This document shows, one piece after another, positions 26,702 through 35,516 of a stretch of 44,813 nt of DNA (positions within the stretch are counted from its first letter, which is position 1; each line of letters opens with the position of its first letter). Position numbers and translations under genes: made by a program. The DNA is from Bacteroidales bacterium (GTDB lineage: Bacteria; Bacteroidota; Bacteroidia; Bacteroidales; UBA932). The notes beneath the pieces were generated by a model that was not told the origin of the DNA, searched no databases, and saw only the letters and a program-made list of their open reading frames with translations. The stretch covers positions 1 through 44,813 of the forward strand of contig JAAYDZ010000065.1 in assembly GCA_012728975.1 (NCBI GenBank), read 5' to 3'.

Positions 26702-29302
26702 ATGAACCACTTCAAACATCTCATTTTCACGACAGTTGCAGCAATTATCACGCTGATTGCAGGTGCACAGGACATCAAATATCAAATGCCTCCAAAGGAG
26801 ATTGCAGAAATTATTATGTCCAAACCCTTTCCCAATATAACATTCAGTCCCGACTATACACGTGGGATAATAGCTGAAAGAGAGTGCGCCCTAGTACCCC
26901 TCGCGACTCTAGCAGCCGAAGAACTACGTATCGGCGGTATTCGCATCAACCCCAAAAATTTCACAGAAACCCGTGTATCATATTTCAACACAATCACCCT
27001 GCTCGATGTGGCCACCGGTGGTTTGACTCAAATAGCGGAAATGCCCTCGGATGCCATGATCCGAGATATAAAATGGTCACCTTCCGGCAAATACTTTTGC
27101 TTTCTGAATGAAACTCCGGACGAGATGGAACTTTGGCGCGTCAATGTTATGGATCCGACTCCTAAAGCAATCAAAATCAACAAGCACAAAGTGAACACTA
27201 CCATTTCCAACAGTAGTGCATACGAATTTCTTGATGACGAGAGAATTATTTACAAAAGCGTTCCATCCGACATTGGCCCGGTACCCACTCCAACCCTTCC
27301 CGACGGTCCGGTCGTACAGGAAAACCTTGGAGAGAGGAACTCCGTAAGGACATATCAGGATCTGCTCACATCACCTTTCGACAAAATACTCTACGATTAC
27401 TACTGTACAGTAATGTTCGCCATTTATAGCAACGGAGAAACCTCAATCGCAGGCCCTAAGGAAGTGGTGCGCGACTATGACATTTCACCCGACTCACGCT
27501 TTATGATGGTTACAACCGAACAACACCCCTACTCCTATATGGAAGGACATAATTCCTTCCCGAGTATTCGCGAAATCCGCACTATTTCCGGAAAGACTCT
27601 GGTCGTACTGAGCAATACCAACAAGGAGAAAGCCGAAAAGGCACTCCGCGACAAAGCTCCTAAAGATACTTCCGCAGCCAACATTCCCGAACCCCCACGC
27701 AAAATGGGGTTTGAATGGAGAAGCGATATGCCAGCTACCCTCGTTTGGAGAGAGGGAGAATCGAGTCCCTCGCCATTTGCTGCACCGGATACTAACGCAG
27801 ACGATAATGAAGAGCAACCCGAAAAGACTTTTACCGACAAAATCTATCAGTGCTCCGAACCTTTCAACCTTGAAGAGAAACAATTGGTGCTGGCTCCTGA
27901 ATACAGAATAGGTCGCATCACCTGGGGGAATTCCCAGCTTGCGGTCTACACGGAAAGTTCGCAGAAACAGAAGTTTACCAGGACAGTAGCATTCACTCCC
28001 TGCGATACAATTGCACCTAAACATATTCTCTTTACCGAAAGCACAGATGTGGACACCCTGGGTAATTTTCCTGTTTACGGACGCTTTTGGACGGTCCCCA
28101 ATCAGTATGGCAGAAGAGTGCTCTATACTGACGGCAAATGTTCCCATTTATTCCTCAATGACACCAGACGTCCTGATGAAAATGGAGACAGAATGTCTTT
28201 CATTGACAAAATTACCATCAAAAATGGCAAAATAGAGAATTTATGGAGCGGTACTGCGCCCTACCAGGAGCGCGTGATAGGGATTACAGATTTCAATCGA
28301 CTCAAATTTATCTCCGAACGACAGTCCATAAGTGAAGTTCCCAACTACTATGCGGTGGATATCAGAAATAGAAAGAACACTCACAGACAGTTTACTTTCT
28401 TTGAAAACCCGGTGCCCATCTTAAGTGGAGTAACCAGAAATTTCGTAACATACAAACGTGCAGACGGAGTGACACTCAGTGCCAATCTCTGGTTGCCTGC
28501 TGACTATGATCAAGAGAGAGATGGCAGACTTCCCGTGCTTATGTGGGGATATCCTTATGAATTCAAGAGTGTGGCCGAAGCTGAGAAGAGTCGCCCTGCG
28601 AGATATAATTTCCTCAGGCCAGGTTACGGTTCTGCAGTACTCTGGGTTACTCAGGGCTACGCAGTAATGGACGGTATTTCGATGTATATAATCTCGGAAA
28701 ATAAGGACAAAGAGCCGAACGATGTGTTCATCAGCCAGCTGATAATGAACGCAGAAGCCGCCATCAATTTCATTGACTCCATCGGAGTCGGGGACAGAGA
28801 CAGAGTTGCTATCGGAGGCCACTCTTATGGCGGATTTATGACTGCTAATCTGCTGGCTCACACCGATCTGTTTAAAGCCGGCATTGCGCGTAGCGGCGCT
28901 TACAACAGGTCTCTTACCCCATTTGGATTCCAAAGCGAAAGAAGAAATTACTGGAAAGCAAAGGAGGTCTATGATAAGATGTCACCCTTTAATTATGCAG
29001 ATAAACTCAAAACTCCTATTCTGATTATACATGGCCAGATGGACAACAACACCGGCACATTCCCCATCCAGTCAGAACGCCTATACCACGCCGTTGCAGG
29101 ACATGGAGGAACAGCCAGATACCTACAGCTCCCTTACGAGAGCCACGGCTATTCAGCTTATGAAAATGTGATGCATATGCTCTACGAAACAGATGCCTGG
29201 TTGGCGAAATGGCTCTCACCCGAAGAGGTAACCAAGGTAAAAGAAAGACAACAAAAAGAGAAAGAGAGAAAGGATAAGGCTAAAGATAAAAAGAATGAAT
29301 AA
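26702..29302 (+). CDS. S9-family serine peptidase (prolyl oligopeptidase / glutamyl endopeptidase-like)
   Basis: The product has 866 residues from the ATG at 26702 (MNHFKHLIFTTVAAIITLIAGAQ, a signal peptide). The upstream in-frame TTG at 26648 is not needed. Residues up to about 600 should form the beta-propeller, and the last 260 the alpha/beta hydrolase. The nucleophile serine is in IGGHSYGGFMTANLLA, the aspartate in IIHGQMDNNTGTFPIQSE and the histidine in YESHGYSAYENVMHM. The WGYPYEFKS and GYGSAVLW pattern resembles secreted S9 peptidases of Bacteroidetes and plant chloroplast glutamyl endopeptidase. It probably degrades peptides in the periplasm. The end is a lysine/glutamate-rich tail (KERQQKEKERKDKAKDKK). 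A possible -7 element TATTTTTG lies at 26662-26669. Confidence 0.92.
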   Translation: MNHFKHLIFTTVAAIITLIAGAQDIKYQMPPKEIAEIIMSKPFPNITFSPDYTRGIIAERECALVPLATLAAEELRIGGIRINPKNFTETRVSYFNTITLLDVATGGLTQIAEMPSDAMIRDIKWSPSGKYFCFLNETPDEMELWRVNVMDPTPKAIKINKHKVNTTISNSSAYEFLDDERIIYKSVPSDIGPVPTPTLPDGPVVQENLGERNSVRTYQDLLTSPFDKILYDYYCTVMFAIYSNGETSIAGPKEVVRDYDISPDSRFMMVTTEQHPYSYMEGHNSFPSIREIRTISGKTLVVLSNTNKEKAEKALRDKAPKDTSAANIPEPPRKMGFEWRSDMPATLVWREGESSPSPFAAPDTNADDNEEQPEKTFTDKIYQCSEPFNLEEKQLVLAPEYRIGRITWGNSQLAVYTESSQKQKFTRTVAFTPCDTIAPKHILFTESTDVDTLGNFPVYGRFWTVPNQYGRRVLYTDGKCSHLFLNDTRRPDENGDRMSFIDKITIKNGKIENLWSGTAPYQERVIGITDFNRLKFISERQSISEVPNYYAVDIRNRKNTHRQFTFFENPVPILSGVTRNFVTYKRADGVTLSANLWLPADYDQERDGRLPVLMWGYPYEFKSVAEAEKSRPARYNFLRPGYGSAVLWVTQGYAVMDGISMYIISENKDKEPNDVFISQLIMNAEAAINFIDSIGVGDRDRVAIGGHSYGGFMTANLLAHTDLFKAGIARSGAYNRSLTPFGFQSERRNYWKAKEVYDKMSPFNYADKLKTPILIIHGQMDNNTGTFPIQSERLYHAVAGHGGTARYLQLPYESHGYSAYENVMHMLYETDAWLAKWLSPEEVTKVKERQQKEKERKDKAKDKKNE

Positions 29303-29314
29303 TATGTTTTTTTA

Positions 29315-29322
29315 TATCTTTG
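29315..29322 (+). promoter_or_regulatory. Possible -7 promoter element for prfA
   Basis: The plus strand reads TATCTTTG, matching TAnnTTTG, 24 bases before the prfA ATG in the 43-base gap after the S9 peptidase gene. Confidence 0.5.
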
Positions 29323-29345
29323 CGGCAAAATTTTGACAAGCAATT

Positions 29346-30437
29346 ATGGCAGACAATAATATATTATCTAAACTGGACGGACTTAAAGAGAAATTCCACT
29401 CCATTTCAAAGCAGATAGCTGATCCCGAAGTTATTGCTGATATGAAGCGCTATGTACAACTAAACAAGGAGTACAAAGAGCTTGAACCTATTATTGCTGC
29501 CGGTAATAAGTACCGCAAAATGTTGTCGGACTACGAAGGTGCCAAAGATATTCTTCAAAATGAGAAAGACGAGGATTTGCGTGAAATGGCCAAGGAAGAA
29601 ATTGCCGTGATTGAGGAGAAATTGCCGGAAATGGAGGAAGAAATTAAGGTTCTTCTTATTCCTGCTGATCCTCAGGATAGCAAAAATGCCATTATGGAGA
29701 TTCGTGGAGGTACCGGAGGAGATGAAGCGGCAATTTTTGCCGGAGACTTGTTCCGAATGTATGCCAAATATTGCGAGCGCAAGAATTGGAAACTTGAGGT
29801 TACCAGTCAGTCAGAAGGCACTTCGGGTGGCTTCAAGGAGTTGATTTGTAAGGTTTCCGGTGACAATGTTTACGGCACTCTCAAGTATGAAAGCGGAGTA
29901 CACCGCGTACAGCGTGTGCCCCAGACAGAAACACAGGGCCGTGTACATACATCTGCGGCTTCCGTTGCCGTGCTGCCCGAAGCAGATGAGTTTGACATCG
30001 AACTCAATATGAATGACATCCGTAAAGACACATTCTGTTCTTCAGGACCCGGCGGTCAGTCTGTAAACACCACTTATTCGGCTATCAGACTGACACATAT
30101 CCCTTCGGGAATTGTGGTTCAGTGTCAGGACGAAAAGTCCCAGATCAAGAACTATGACAAGGCTTTGGCTGAACTCCGCACCCGCCTTTACAATATGGAA
30201 TATGAGAAATATCTCAACGAAATTTCAGCAAAGCGCAAAACCATGGTTTCTACAGGAGACCGTTCCGCTAAAATCCGCACATACAACTATCCTCAGTCAC
30301 GTGTAACGGATCACCGTATCAACTACACAATGCATAATCTCCCCGTATTTATGGACGGAGCAATCCAGGAAGTAATTGATCTATTGCAGATTGCTGAAAA
30401 CGCAGAACGACTGAAAGCCGCAGGCGAATCCGATTGA
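29346..30437 (+). CDS. prfA: Peptide chain release factor 1
   Basis: The product has 363 residues, full length. The peptidyl-transferase motif GGQ is in [17 protein letters not shown] and the codon-recognition region in [20 protein letters not shown]. The tripeptide is PQT, where E. coli RF1 has PAT. It still has the RF1 pattern (P-x-T), not the SPF of RF2. [11 protein letters not shown]-type and [17 protein letters not shown] motifs confirm the family. It ends translation at UAA and UAG. It is followed by a strong hairpin terminator at 30465-30498. Confidence 0.97.
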   Translation: MADNNILSKLDGLKEKFHSISKQIADPEVIADMKRYVQLNKEYKELEPIIAAGNKYRKMLSDYEGAKDILQNEKDEDLREMAKEEIAVIEEKLPEMEEEIKVLLIPADPQDSKNAIMEIRGGTGGDEAAIFAGDLFRMYAKYCERKNWKLEVTSQSEGTSGGFKELICKVSGDNVYGTLKYESGVHRVQRVPQTETQGRVHTSAASVAVLPEADEFDIELNMNDIRKDTFCSSGPGGQSVNTTYSAIRLTHIPSGIVVQCQDEKSQIKNYDKALAELRTRLYNMEYEKYLNEISAKRKTMVSTGDRSAKIRTYNYPQSRVTDHRINYTMHNLPVFMDGAIQEVIDLLQIAENAERLKAAGESD

Positions 30438-30464
30438 CAACTAAACATTACTATTTGAAAAAAC

Positions 30465-30498
30465 ACAAAAAAGACGGAAAAAATTCCGTCTTTTTTGT
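30465..30498 (+). terminator. Intrinsic terminator after prfA, probably bidirectional
   Basis: Perfect 15-base arms (ACAAAAAAGACGGAA and its complement) around a four-base loop. The A-run on the left and T-run on the right allow termination on both strands, serving prfA on plus and the rpmF/tRNA-Arg transcript on minus. Confidence 0.85.
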
Positions 30499-30509
30499 AA
30501 CTACCTAGT

Positions 30510-30549
30510 ATTCACCACGTACCCCGCAACCCGTACCTCGTACCACTTG
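30510..30549. repeat. Degenerate CGTACC-type intergenic repeat
   Basis: Between the prfA terminator and tRNA-Arg, near copies of CGTACC(C/T)CG follow each other (CACGTACCCCGCAAC, CCGTACCTCG, TACCACTTGTACC). The first unit is identical over 15 bases to one at 36376-36390. Confidence 0.6.
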
Positions 30550-30621
30550 TACCCCCGAGCAGAATCGAACTGCTATCTAAAGTTTAGGAAACTTTCGTTC
30601 TATCCGTTGAACTACAGGGGC
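30550..30621 (-). tRNA. tRNA-Arg (CCT anticodon)
   Basis: The minus strand folds as a cloverleaf: acceptor GCCCCTG with CGGGGGT, D stem GTTC/GAAC, anticodon stem AAAGT/ACTTT with loop TTCCTAA giving anticodon CCT, and T arm AGCAG-TTCGATT-CTGCT. CCA is not encoded. It reads AGG. It lies 30 bases after rpmF on the same strand and may share its transcript. Confidence 0.93.
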
Positions 30622-30651
30622 AGACCGATTCTCTGGCTTAGTATGCCTTGA

Positions 30652-30834
30652 TTAATCGACACTCTTTTCAATAAGTTGGCGACCACGATAATATCCGCAC
30701 TCAGGGCATACATGATGATACATTACAGCAGCACCGCAATTGGAGCAGGTAGCCAGAGTGGGAACTGTGGCCTTGTAATGTGTTCTTCTCTTATCTCTAC
30801 GCTGTTTAGAGACCTTACGTTTAGGATGTGCCAT
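30652..30834 (-). CDS. rpmF: 50S ribosomal protein L32, zinc-binding form
   Basis: The product has 60 residues. The N-terminus MAHPKRKVSKQRRDKRR is the L32 signature. Two cysteine pairs (CSNCGAAVMYHHVCPECG) form the zinc-ribbon version of the protein. It follows the YceD/DUF177 gene by 11 bases, the conserved bacterial arrangement. The fabH gene, which often comes next, is absent here; tRNA-Arg follows instead. Confidence 0.97.
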   Translation of the reverse strand: MAHPKRKVSKQRRDKRRTHYKATVPTLATCSNCGAAVMYHHVCPECGYYRGRQLIEKSVD

Positions 30835-30845
30835 TTTAAAATATT

Positions 30846-31382
30846 TTAATTGTTTTTATTATCCAACAAATCTTTCAAACCGCTGAAAGGCATATTGCAC
30901 TCAACTGAGACCTCACCGCCTGTTTCCTTTGCCAGATAGGCTGTCATCAGAGGGTTACATTCCCCTTCGGGATGAACCATTTGTAAAGGAAGCGCCAGGC
31001 AGACATAGTCATACACAAACTGACTCAGGTCCAACATTGCCGCTGTATCGTCAACCATCATCACATCATCATCTCCAGTTCCAACGTCGACATCTTCTTC
31101 AGAACCAAATTTGACCAGAAGCCCCCTATTCACCTCAATCGGTATTTGCAGGTCATCAAGACATCTGTCACACTCAACAATAACGCTTCCAATGATGGTG
31201 CAGTCAAGTTTTATAAAGTCACGACTCTTGGTCACAACCATCCAAATATCACATACGGCATCCTGGATAATCTCGCTTCCAAAGGTTTGAAAGAACTCTC
31301 CATCTGCTTGGTACTCAAAGGTGTGACTACCATTGGGCAACCCCCTCAAAGGGACCTTTATGCTGTCATTTACCTTCTCCAT
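30846..31382 (-). CDS. YceD/DUF177 family protein
   Basis: The product has 178 residues. The family signature is the CDRCLDDLQIPI motif in the middle and an acidic, conserved C-terminal half ending with a late cysteine region (EGECNPLM). DUF177 proteins are almost always encoded next to rpmF, as here, and are linked to 23S rRNA accumulation in bacteria and plants. The precise molecular role is unknown. The -7 element CAAATATA at 31400-31407 (TATATTTG on minus) lies 18 bases upstream. Confidence 0.85.
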   Translation of the reverse strand: MEKVNDSIKVPLRGLPNGSHTFEYQADGEFFQTFGSEIIQDAVCDIWMVVTKSRDFIKLDCTIIGSVIVECDRCLDDLQIPIEVNRGLLVKFGSEEDVDVGTGDDDVMMVDDTAAMLDLSQFVYDYVCLALPLQMVHPEGECNPLMTAYLAKETGGEVSVECNMPFSGLKDLLDNKNN

Positions 31383-31399
31383 GGCGCAAAATTGGGCTG

Positions 31400-31407
31400 C
31401 AAATATA
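31400..31407 (-). promoter_or_regulatory. -7 promoter element for yceD-rpmF
   Basis: The minus strand reads TATATTTG, matching TAnnTTTG, in the 44-base gap between typA and the YceD gene. It would give this pair its own transcript with a leader of about ten bases. Confidence 0.5.
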
Positions 31408-31426
31408 ACAATTTTTTTAATAACCC

Positions 31427-33223
31427 CTACTGGTTTGCCCTTTTTCTTGCGGTTTCATCAAGTAGAATCTTCCTGATACGCATCGATTTCGGGGTAACCT
31501 CTACCATCTCATCCTCCCGGATATATTCCAACGCCTCTTCAAGGCTGAATCGGATCGGGGGAGGCAATATTATCTTTTCATCGGCTCCTGCTGCACGAAT
31601 GTTAGTGAGTTTTTTAGTCTTACACAGATTGATTACAAGATCGTTTTCGCGTGAATGAGCACCCACCACCTGCCCACCGTAGATTTCTTCTCCGGGAAAA
31701 ATAAAGAAACTACCTCTATCCTTTAGTTTATCCATTGCATATGCTACCGAAAGCCCGGTTTCGAGCGCAACAAGAGAGCCATTAGTACGCTTCTCAACGT
31801 CACCCTTGTAGGGTTCATATCCTTTGAACCGGTGGGATACCACAGCCTCTCCCTGGGTGGCAGTTAGCAAATTGCTTCTCAGACCCATCAGACCTCTGGA
31901 GGGAATTTCAAACTCCAGATGAGTGCGATCACCACGTCCTTCCATCCGTATCAGTGCCGCTTTTCTTCGGGTGGAGAACTCTATCGCCCTTCCTACAAAC
32001 TCTTCGGGGGCCTCAATGGTTAGATATTCTATTGGTTCACAACGCTGTCCATTGATAGTCTTATCCAGCACTCTGGGCTGACCAACCTGCAGTTCAAAAC
32101 CTTCGCGACGCATGGTCTCTATGAGAATAGAAAGGTGCAATACTCCCCTTCCGTAGACAACAAAGGAATCCGGGGCAACACCCGGTTTGACCCTAAGCGC
32201 GAGGTTTTTTTCCAGTTCGTGCTCGAGACGCTCTTTAAGGTGACGCGAAGTGACGTATTTGCCCTCTCTGCCGAAGAATGGAGAGTCATTGATGGTAAAG
32301 AGCATACTCATCGTAGGCTCATCAATAGTAATTGGAGGTAGTGGTTCAGGGTTATCAAAGTCGGCTATTGTATCACCGATTTCAAATCCCTCTATACCCA
32401 CCACAGCACAGATGTCACCGCAGCCCACGCTATCCACTTTTTTCTTCTCCAGACCCTCAAAGACCATCAGTTCCTTGACCTTCTGCTTTTCTTTGATATC
32501 ATATCTCTTGCAGAGGGTTACGTGCATACCTGAGTGCAACTCACCGCGAGTGATGCGGCCGATTGCGATACGGCCCACATAGGGCGAATATTCGAGCGAG
32601 GAGATCAGCATCTGCGGAGTGCCCTCTTGCACCTGTGGTGCGGAGATTTCAGCTATTATGGCGTCAAGCAATACCGTGATGTCATTTGTAGGCTTGCGCC
32701 AGTCCAGTGACATCCAACCCTGTTTTGCGCTTCCGTAAACTGTCTTGAAGTCGAGTTGATCTTCGCTGGCACTGAGAGAAAACATCAGGTCGAATACCTC
32801 TTCGTTGACCTCGTCCGGACGGCAGTTCTGTTTGTCAACCTTGTTGATAACCACAATCGGTTTCTTGCCCATCTCGATAGCTTTTTGCAGCACAAAACGG
32901 GTTTGGGGCATTGTCCCTTCGAAGGCATCCACTAACAGCAGTACACCGTCAGCCATATTTAGAACTCTCTCTACCTCTCCTCCAAAGTCGGCATGACCGG
33001 GTGTATCAATTATATTGATTTTAACTCCTTTGTAGGGGACTGAAACATTTTTCGCAAGAATAGTGATACCTCTTTCCCTCTCCAAATCATTACTATCGAG
33101 GATCAATTCTCCCATCTTCTCCATATCCCTGGAGAGACGTGCCTGATATATCATTCTGTCAACCAGTGTGGTCTTACCGTGATCGACATGCGCGATAATC
33201 GCAATGTTCCTTATACTATCCAT
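31427..33223 (-). CDS. typA: Ribosome-associated GTPase TypA/BipA
   Basis: The product has 598 residues from the ATG at 33223 (MDSIRNIAIIAHVDHGKTTL). G1 is AHVDHGKT, G2 is ERGITI, G3 is DTPGHADFGGEV and G4 is NKVDKQNCRPDEV. The elongation-factor-like domains follow, and the C-terminal TypA domain has SRGLMGLRSNLLTATQGEA and LSVAYAMDKLKDRGSFFI. TypA binds the ribosome and affects assembly and stress growth. An in-frame upstream start would add 11 residues and overlaps the promoter, so it is rejected. The -7 element is at 33254-33261. Confidence 0.97.
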   Translation of the reverse strand: MDSIRNIAIIAHVDHGKTTLVDRMIYQARLSRDMEKMGELILDSNDLERERGITILAKNVSVPYKGVKINIIDTPGHADFGGEVERVLNMADGVLLLVDAFEGTMPQTRFVLQKAIEMGKKPIVVINKVDKQNCRPDEVNEEVFDLMFSLSASEDQLDFKTVYGSAKQGWMSLDWRKPTNDITVLLDAIIAEISAPQVQEGTPQMLISSLEYSPYVGRIAIGRITRGELHSGMHVTLCKRYDIKEKQKVKELMVFEGLEKKKVDSVGCGDICAVVGIEGFEIGDTIADFDNPEPLPPITIDEPTMSMLFTINDSPFFGREGKYVTSRHLKERLEHELEKNLALRVKPGVAPDSFVVYGRGVLHLSILIETMRREGFELQVGQPRVLDKTINGQRCEPIEYLTIEAPEEFVGRAIEFSTRRKAALIRMEGRGDRTHLEFEIPSRGLMGLRSNLLTATQGEAVVSHRFKGYEPYKGDVEKRTNGSLVALETGLSVAYAMDKLKDRGSFFIFPGEEIYGGQVVGAHSRENDLVINLCKTKKLTNIRAAGADEKIILPPPIRFSLEEALEYIREDEMVEVTPKSMRIRKILLDETARKRANQ

Positions 33224-33253
33224 ATTTTGAGCCCTACGATTTAAAAGGGCGCG

Positions 33254-33261
33254 CAAAAGTA
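33254..33261 (-). promoter_or_regulatory. -7 promoter element for typA
   Basis: The minus strand reads TACTTTTG, a full match to TAnnTTTG, 30 bases before the typA ATG. Confidence 0.6.
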
Positions 33262-33300
33262 ATTAATTATCCGATGGTTTGATTAAAAAAAATGATATTA

Positions 33301-34782
33301 TTACAACATGGGGCTTACCAGACGGGCGAGGCCTTCATAGATCTTCTCCTTATATCCACGATTTTTCCATTTCTGCAGCGAAAGTTTTTCACATCTTGAA
33401 ATATCTTCGCCAAACTGTTCTTCTATAATATTTGCACACTGTGGGCTATATATTACGGACATCACCTCAAAGTCATAAAGCATGCTGCGATTGTCCATAT
33501 TTGCTGAACCCACCATGCAGATTTCCCCATCAACACTAATACTTTTGGAATGGAGAAAGCCATTTTTGAAGAGATAAACATTGACACCGGCCCTAAGCAA
33601 TTCTTTGATATAGGACATTGAGCAATAGTGAATCAGCACGGAATCCGATCGGGAGGGCATCATCAAATTGACCTCAACTCCTCCAAGGGATGCAGTACGA
33701 ATAGCATTCATAAGTGATTCTGAAGGGGTAAAGTAGGGTGTAGTGATGCAAATGCGTCGGCTGGCACCGGTAATCATGGAGAAGTAACACTCCTTTATGC
33801 TGGACCAATCGCTATCCGGTCCGGAGGTGAGAAACTGTGAATAAATACCGCTCTCAGCTTTGTGACGATAAAGATTTTCAATGTCTATATCAGAGTAATA
33901 CTTCCTGCGACGCGTCAGATGTCGGTTTATGGTAAAATATCTGTCAAGTAAAAAACTTGACTGCATCGGAAAAACGGCCTCCCCTTCTACTCTGATCTGA
34001 GTATCCCTCCACTCTTCATAGACGCCACCGTCATAATAGCGGTCTGCTATGTTAATACCACCTATGTACCCAACGCGACCGTCAATGACAAGTATTTTGC
34101 GGTGATTGCGATAATTGATCTTATAGGTGGGTCTGAAAATACGCACCGGTGAGAATTCGAGCACTTCTATGCCTGCCTGACGCATCTCATTGAAGAAGCG
34201 TCTTTTGGTCTTTATAGAGCCAACGCTATCGTAGATAACCCGCACCTCTACTCCTTCAGAGGCCTTTTTGATCAAAAGATCGCGGATACGGGTTCCTATA
34301 TTGTCATCCATAAATATAAATGACTGTAAATGTATATGTTGTTCCGCCGACTCCATATCGGCAATCATAGCATCGAGTGCCTCCTTTCCGGAGAAATAGA
34401 AATCTATTTTGTCGATTACTGTGAGTATGCTATAATTGCCCAGCAGATTCTGACGGATAAGTTTCTTATATGGAGAGACCGGGATTGGCAAATTATCCAA
34501 TTCTTTGTAGTGATGCAATTGGTCCAAAGCGAGTTTTTTGCGCACCTCCACATCCACTATTCTCTTATTTTTGAAAATGGCATCCTTGCGATAATTTTGA
34601 CCTATGAGCAGGTAAAGGATCAATCCAATATAGGGCAGCAGAATCAGCACCAGAATCCATGTAAGTGTCTTCATGGGATCCGATTTTTTCATCACAAGTC
34701 TCCAAACAACATAAATCACCAGGATAATATTGGCGAAATAGAGGGCAAAGGAGCATATTTTCCAAAAAAGAGTCCAGGTCAT
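33301..34782 (-). CDS. cls: Cardiolipin synthase, phospholipase D family
   Basis: The product has 493 residues. Two N-terminal membrane segments (about residues 8-28 and 38-60) are followed by two HKD motifs: NHRKILVIDGRVGYIGGINI near residue 228 and LHSKSISVDGEICMVGSANM near residue 410. This is the layout of ClsA-type enzymes, which condense two phosphatidylglycerols to cardiolipin at the inner membrane. It lies nine bases after menG and probably belongs to the same operon. Confidence 0.95.
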   Translation of the reverse strand: MTWTLFWKICSFALYFANIILVIYVVWRLVMKKSDPMKTLTWILVLILLPYIGLILYLLIGQNYRKDAIFKNKRIVDVEVRKKLALDQLHHYKELDNLPIPVSPYKKLIRQNLLGNYSILTVIDKIDFYFSGKEALDAMIADMESAEQHIHLQSFIFMDDNIGTRIRDLLIKKASEGVEVRVIYDSVGSIKTKRRFFNEMRQAGIEVLEFSPVRIFRPTYKINYRNHRKILVIDGRVGYIGGINIADRYYDGGVYEEWRDTQIRVEGEAVFPMQSSFLLDRYFTINRHLTRRRKYYSDIDIENLYRHKAESGIYSQFLTSGPDSDWSSIKECYFSMITGASRRICITTPYFTPSESLMNAIRTASLGGVEVNLMMPSRSDSVLIHYCSMSYIKELLRAGVNVYLFKNGFLHSKSISVDGEICMVGSANMDNRSMLYDFEVMSVIYSPQCANIIEEQFGEDISRCEKLSLQKWKNRGYKEKIYEGLARLVSPML

Positions 34783-34791
34783 AATCTTAAT

Positions 34792-35514
34792 CTAAGGTCT
34801 ATGAGCTTTGTACAAAAGAGCCACTCCACACATAAGGGACTCATAAGAAACATCGGTATAACCCGCAGCAGTAAGTTCAGCACAGAATTCCTCATAAGCT
34901 GGAAACTGCATCACCGACTCGGGCAGATAACGGTAGGCACTTCTATTGCCCGAAACTATTCCTCCAATCCAGGGCAATATGTACTTAAAGTAAAACATAT
35001 AAATTGCTCTCCAAATACTACAGCGTGGTAACGCAAACTCAAGTATCATCAACTCTCCGGAAGGGGCGATAACACGGAATATCTCATCAATGCACTCCGA
35101 CCTCCGGTCAAAATTACGGATACCGAAAGAGATAGTCGCAGCGGAAAATGCACCGTCAGCGAAAGGAAGCGAATCGGCGGAAGCAATCTCGAAAGAAGCT
35201 TCTACACCCTTTGCAACACATTTCCGGCGGGCTATTTCCACCATACCTCGGGAAATATCAACCCCCGTAATAGACCAACCCTTGCGAGCTAACGCAATTG
35301 TCAAATCGCCCGTCCCACAAGCCACATCCAGAATCGCAGTTGTTGTATTACCATTATCTCCGGTACGAAGTCTGAGCGACTTATCAAGACGCCTGACCAA
35401 ACGACGCCTCCAAAGGCGATCCATACCCAGGGAAAGCAAACGGTTGAGGAAGTCATATTTCGGAGCGATGTTGTCAAACATCGCAGACATGGATCCCGTA
35501 TCCTTATTGAGCAT
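34792..35514 (-). CDS. ubiE: Demethylmenaquinone methyltransferase (MenG/UbiE)
   Basis: The product has 240 residues from the ATG at 35514 (MLNKDTGSMSAMFDNIAPKYDFLNRLLSLG). SAM-binding motifs are AILDVACGTGDLTIALA and GVDISRGMVEIA, followed by the UbiE signatures FSAATISFGIRNFDRRSECIDE and LMILEFALPR. The enzyme methylates demethylmenaquinone to menaquinone, the quinone of Bacteroidetes respiration. It starts two bases after the stop of the AIRS_C-like gene and is followed by cls after nine bases. Confidence 0.95.
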   Translation of the reverse strand: MLNKDTGSMSAMFDNIAPKYDFLNRLLSLGMDRLWRRRLVRRLDKSLRLRTGDNGNTTTAILDVACGTGDLTIALARKGWSITGVDISRGMVEIARRKCVAKGVEASFEIASADSLPFADGAFSAATISFGIRNFDRRSECIDEIFRVIAPSGELMILEFALPRCSIWRAIYMFYFKYILPWIGGIVSGNRSAYRYLPESVMQFPAYEEFCAELTAAGYTDVSYESLMCGVALLYKAHRP

Positions 35515-35516
35515 AA

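Noticed and set aside
34330-35031. Open plus-strand frame of 233 codons
   Set aside because: It lies antisense to cls and ubiE, which have complete motifs. The frame has no recognisable domain or promoter.
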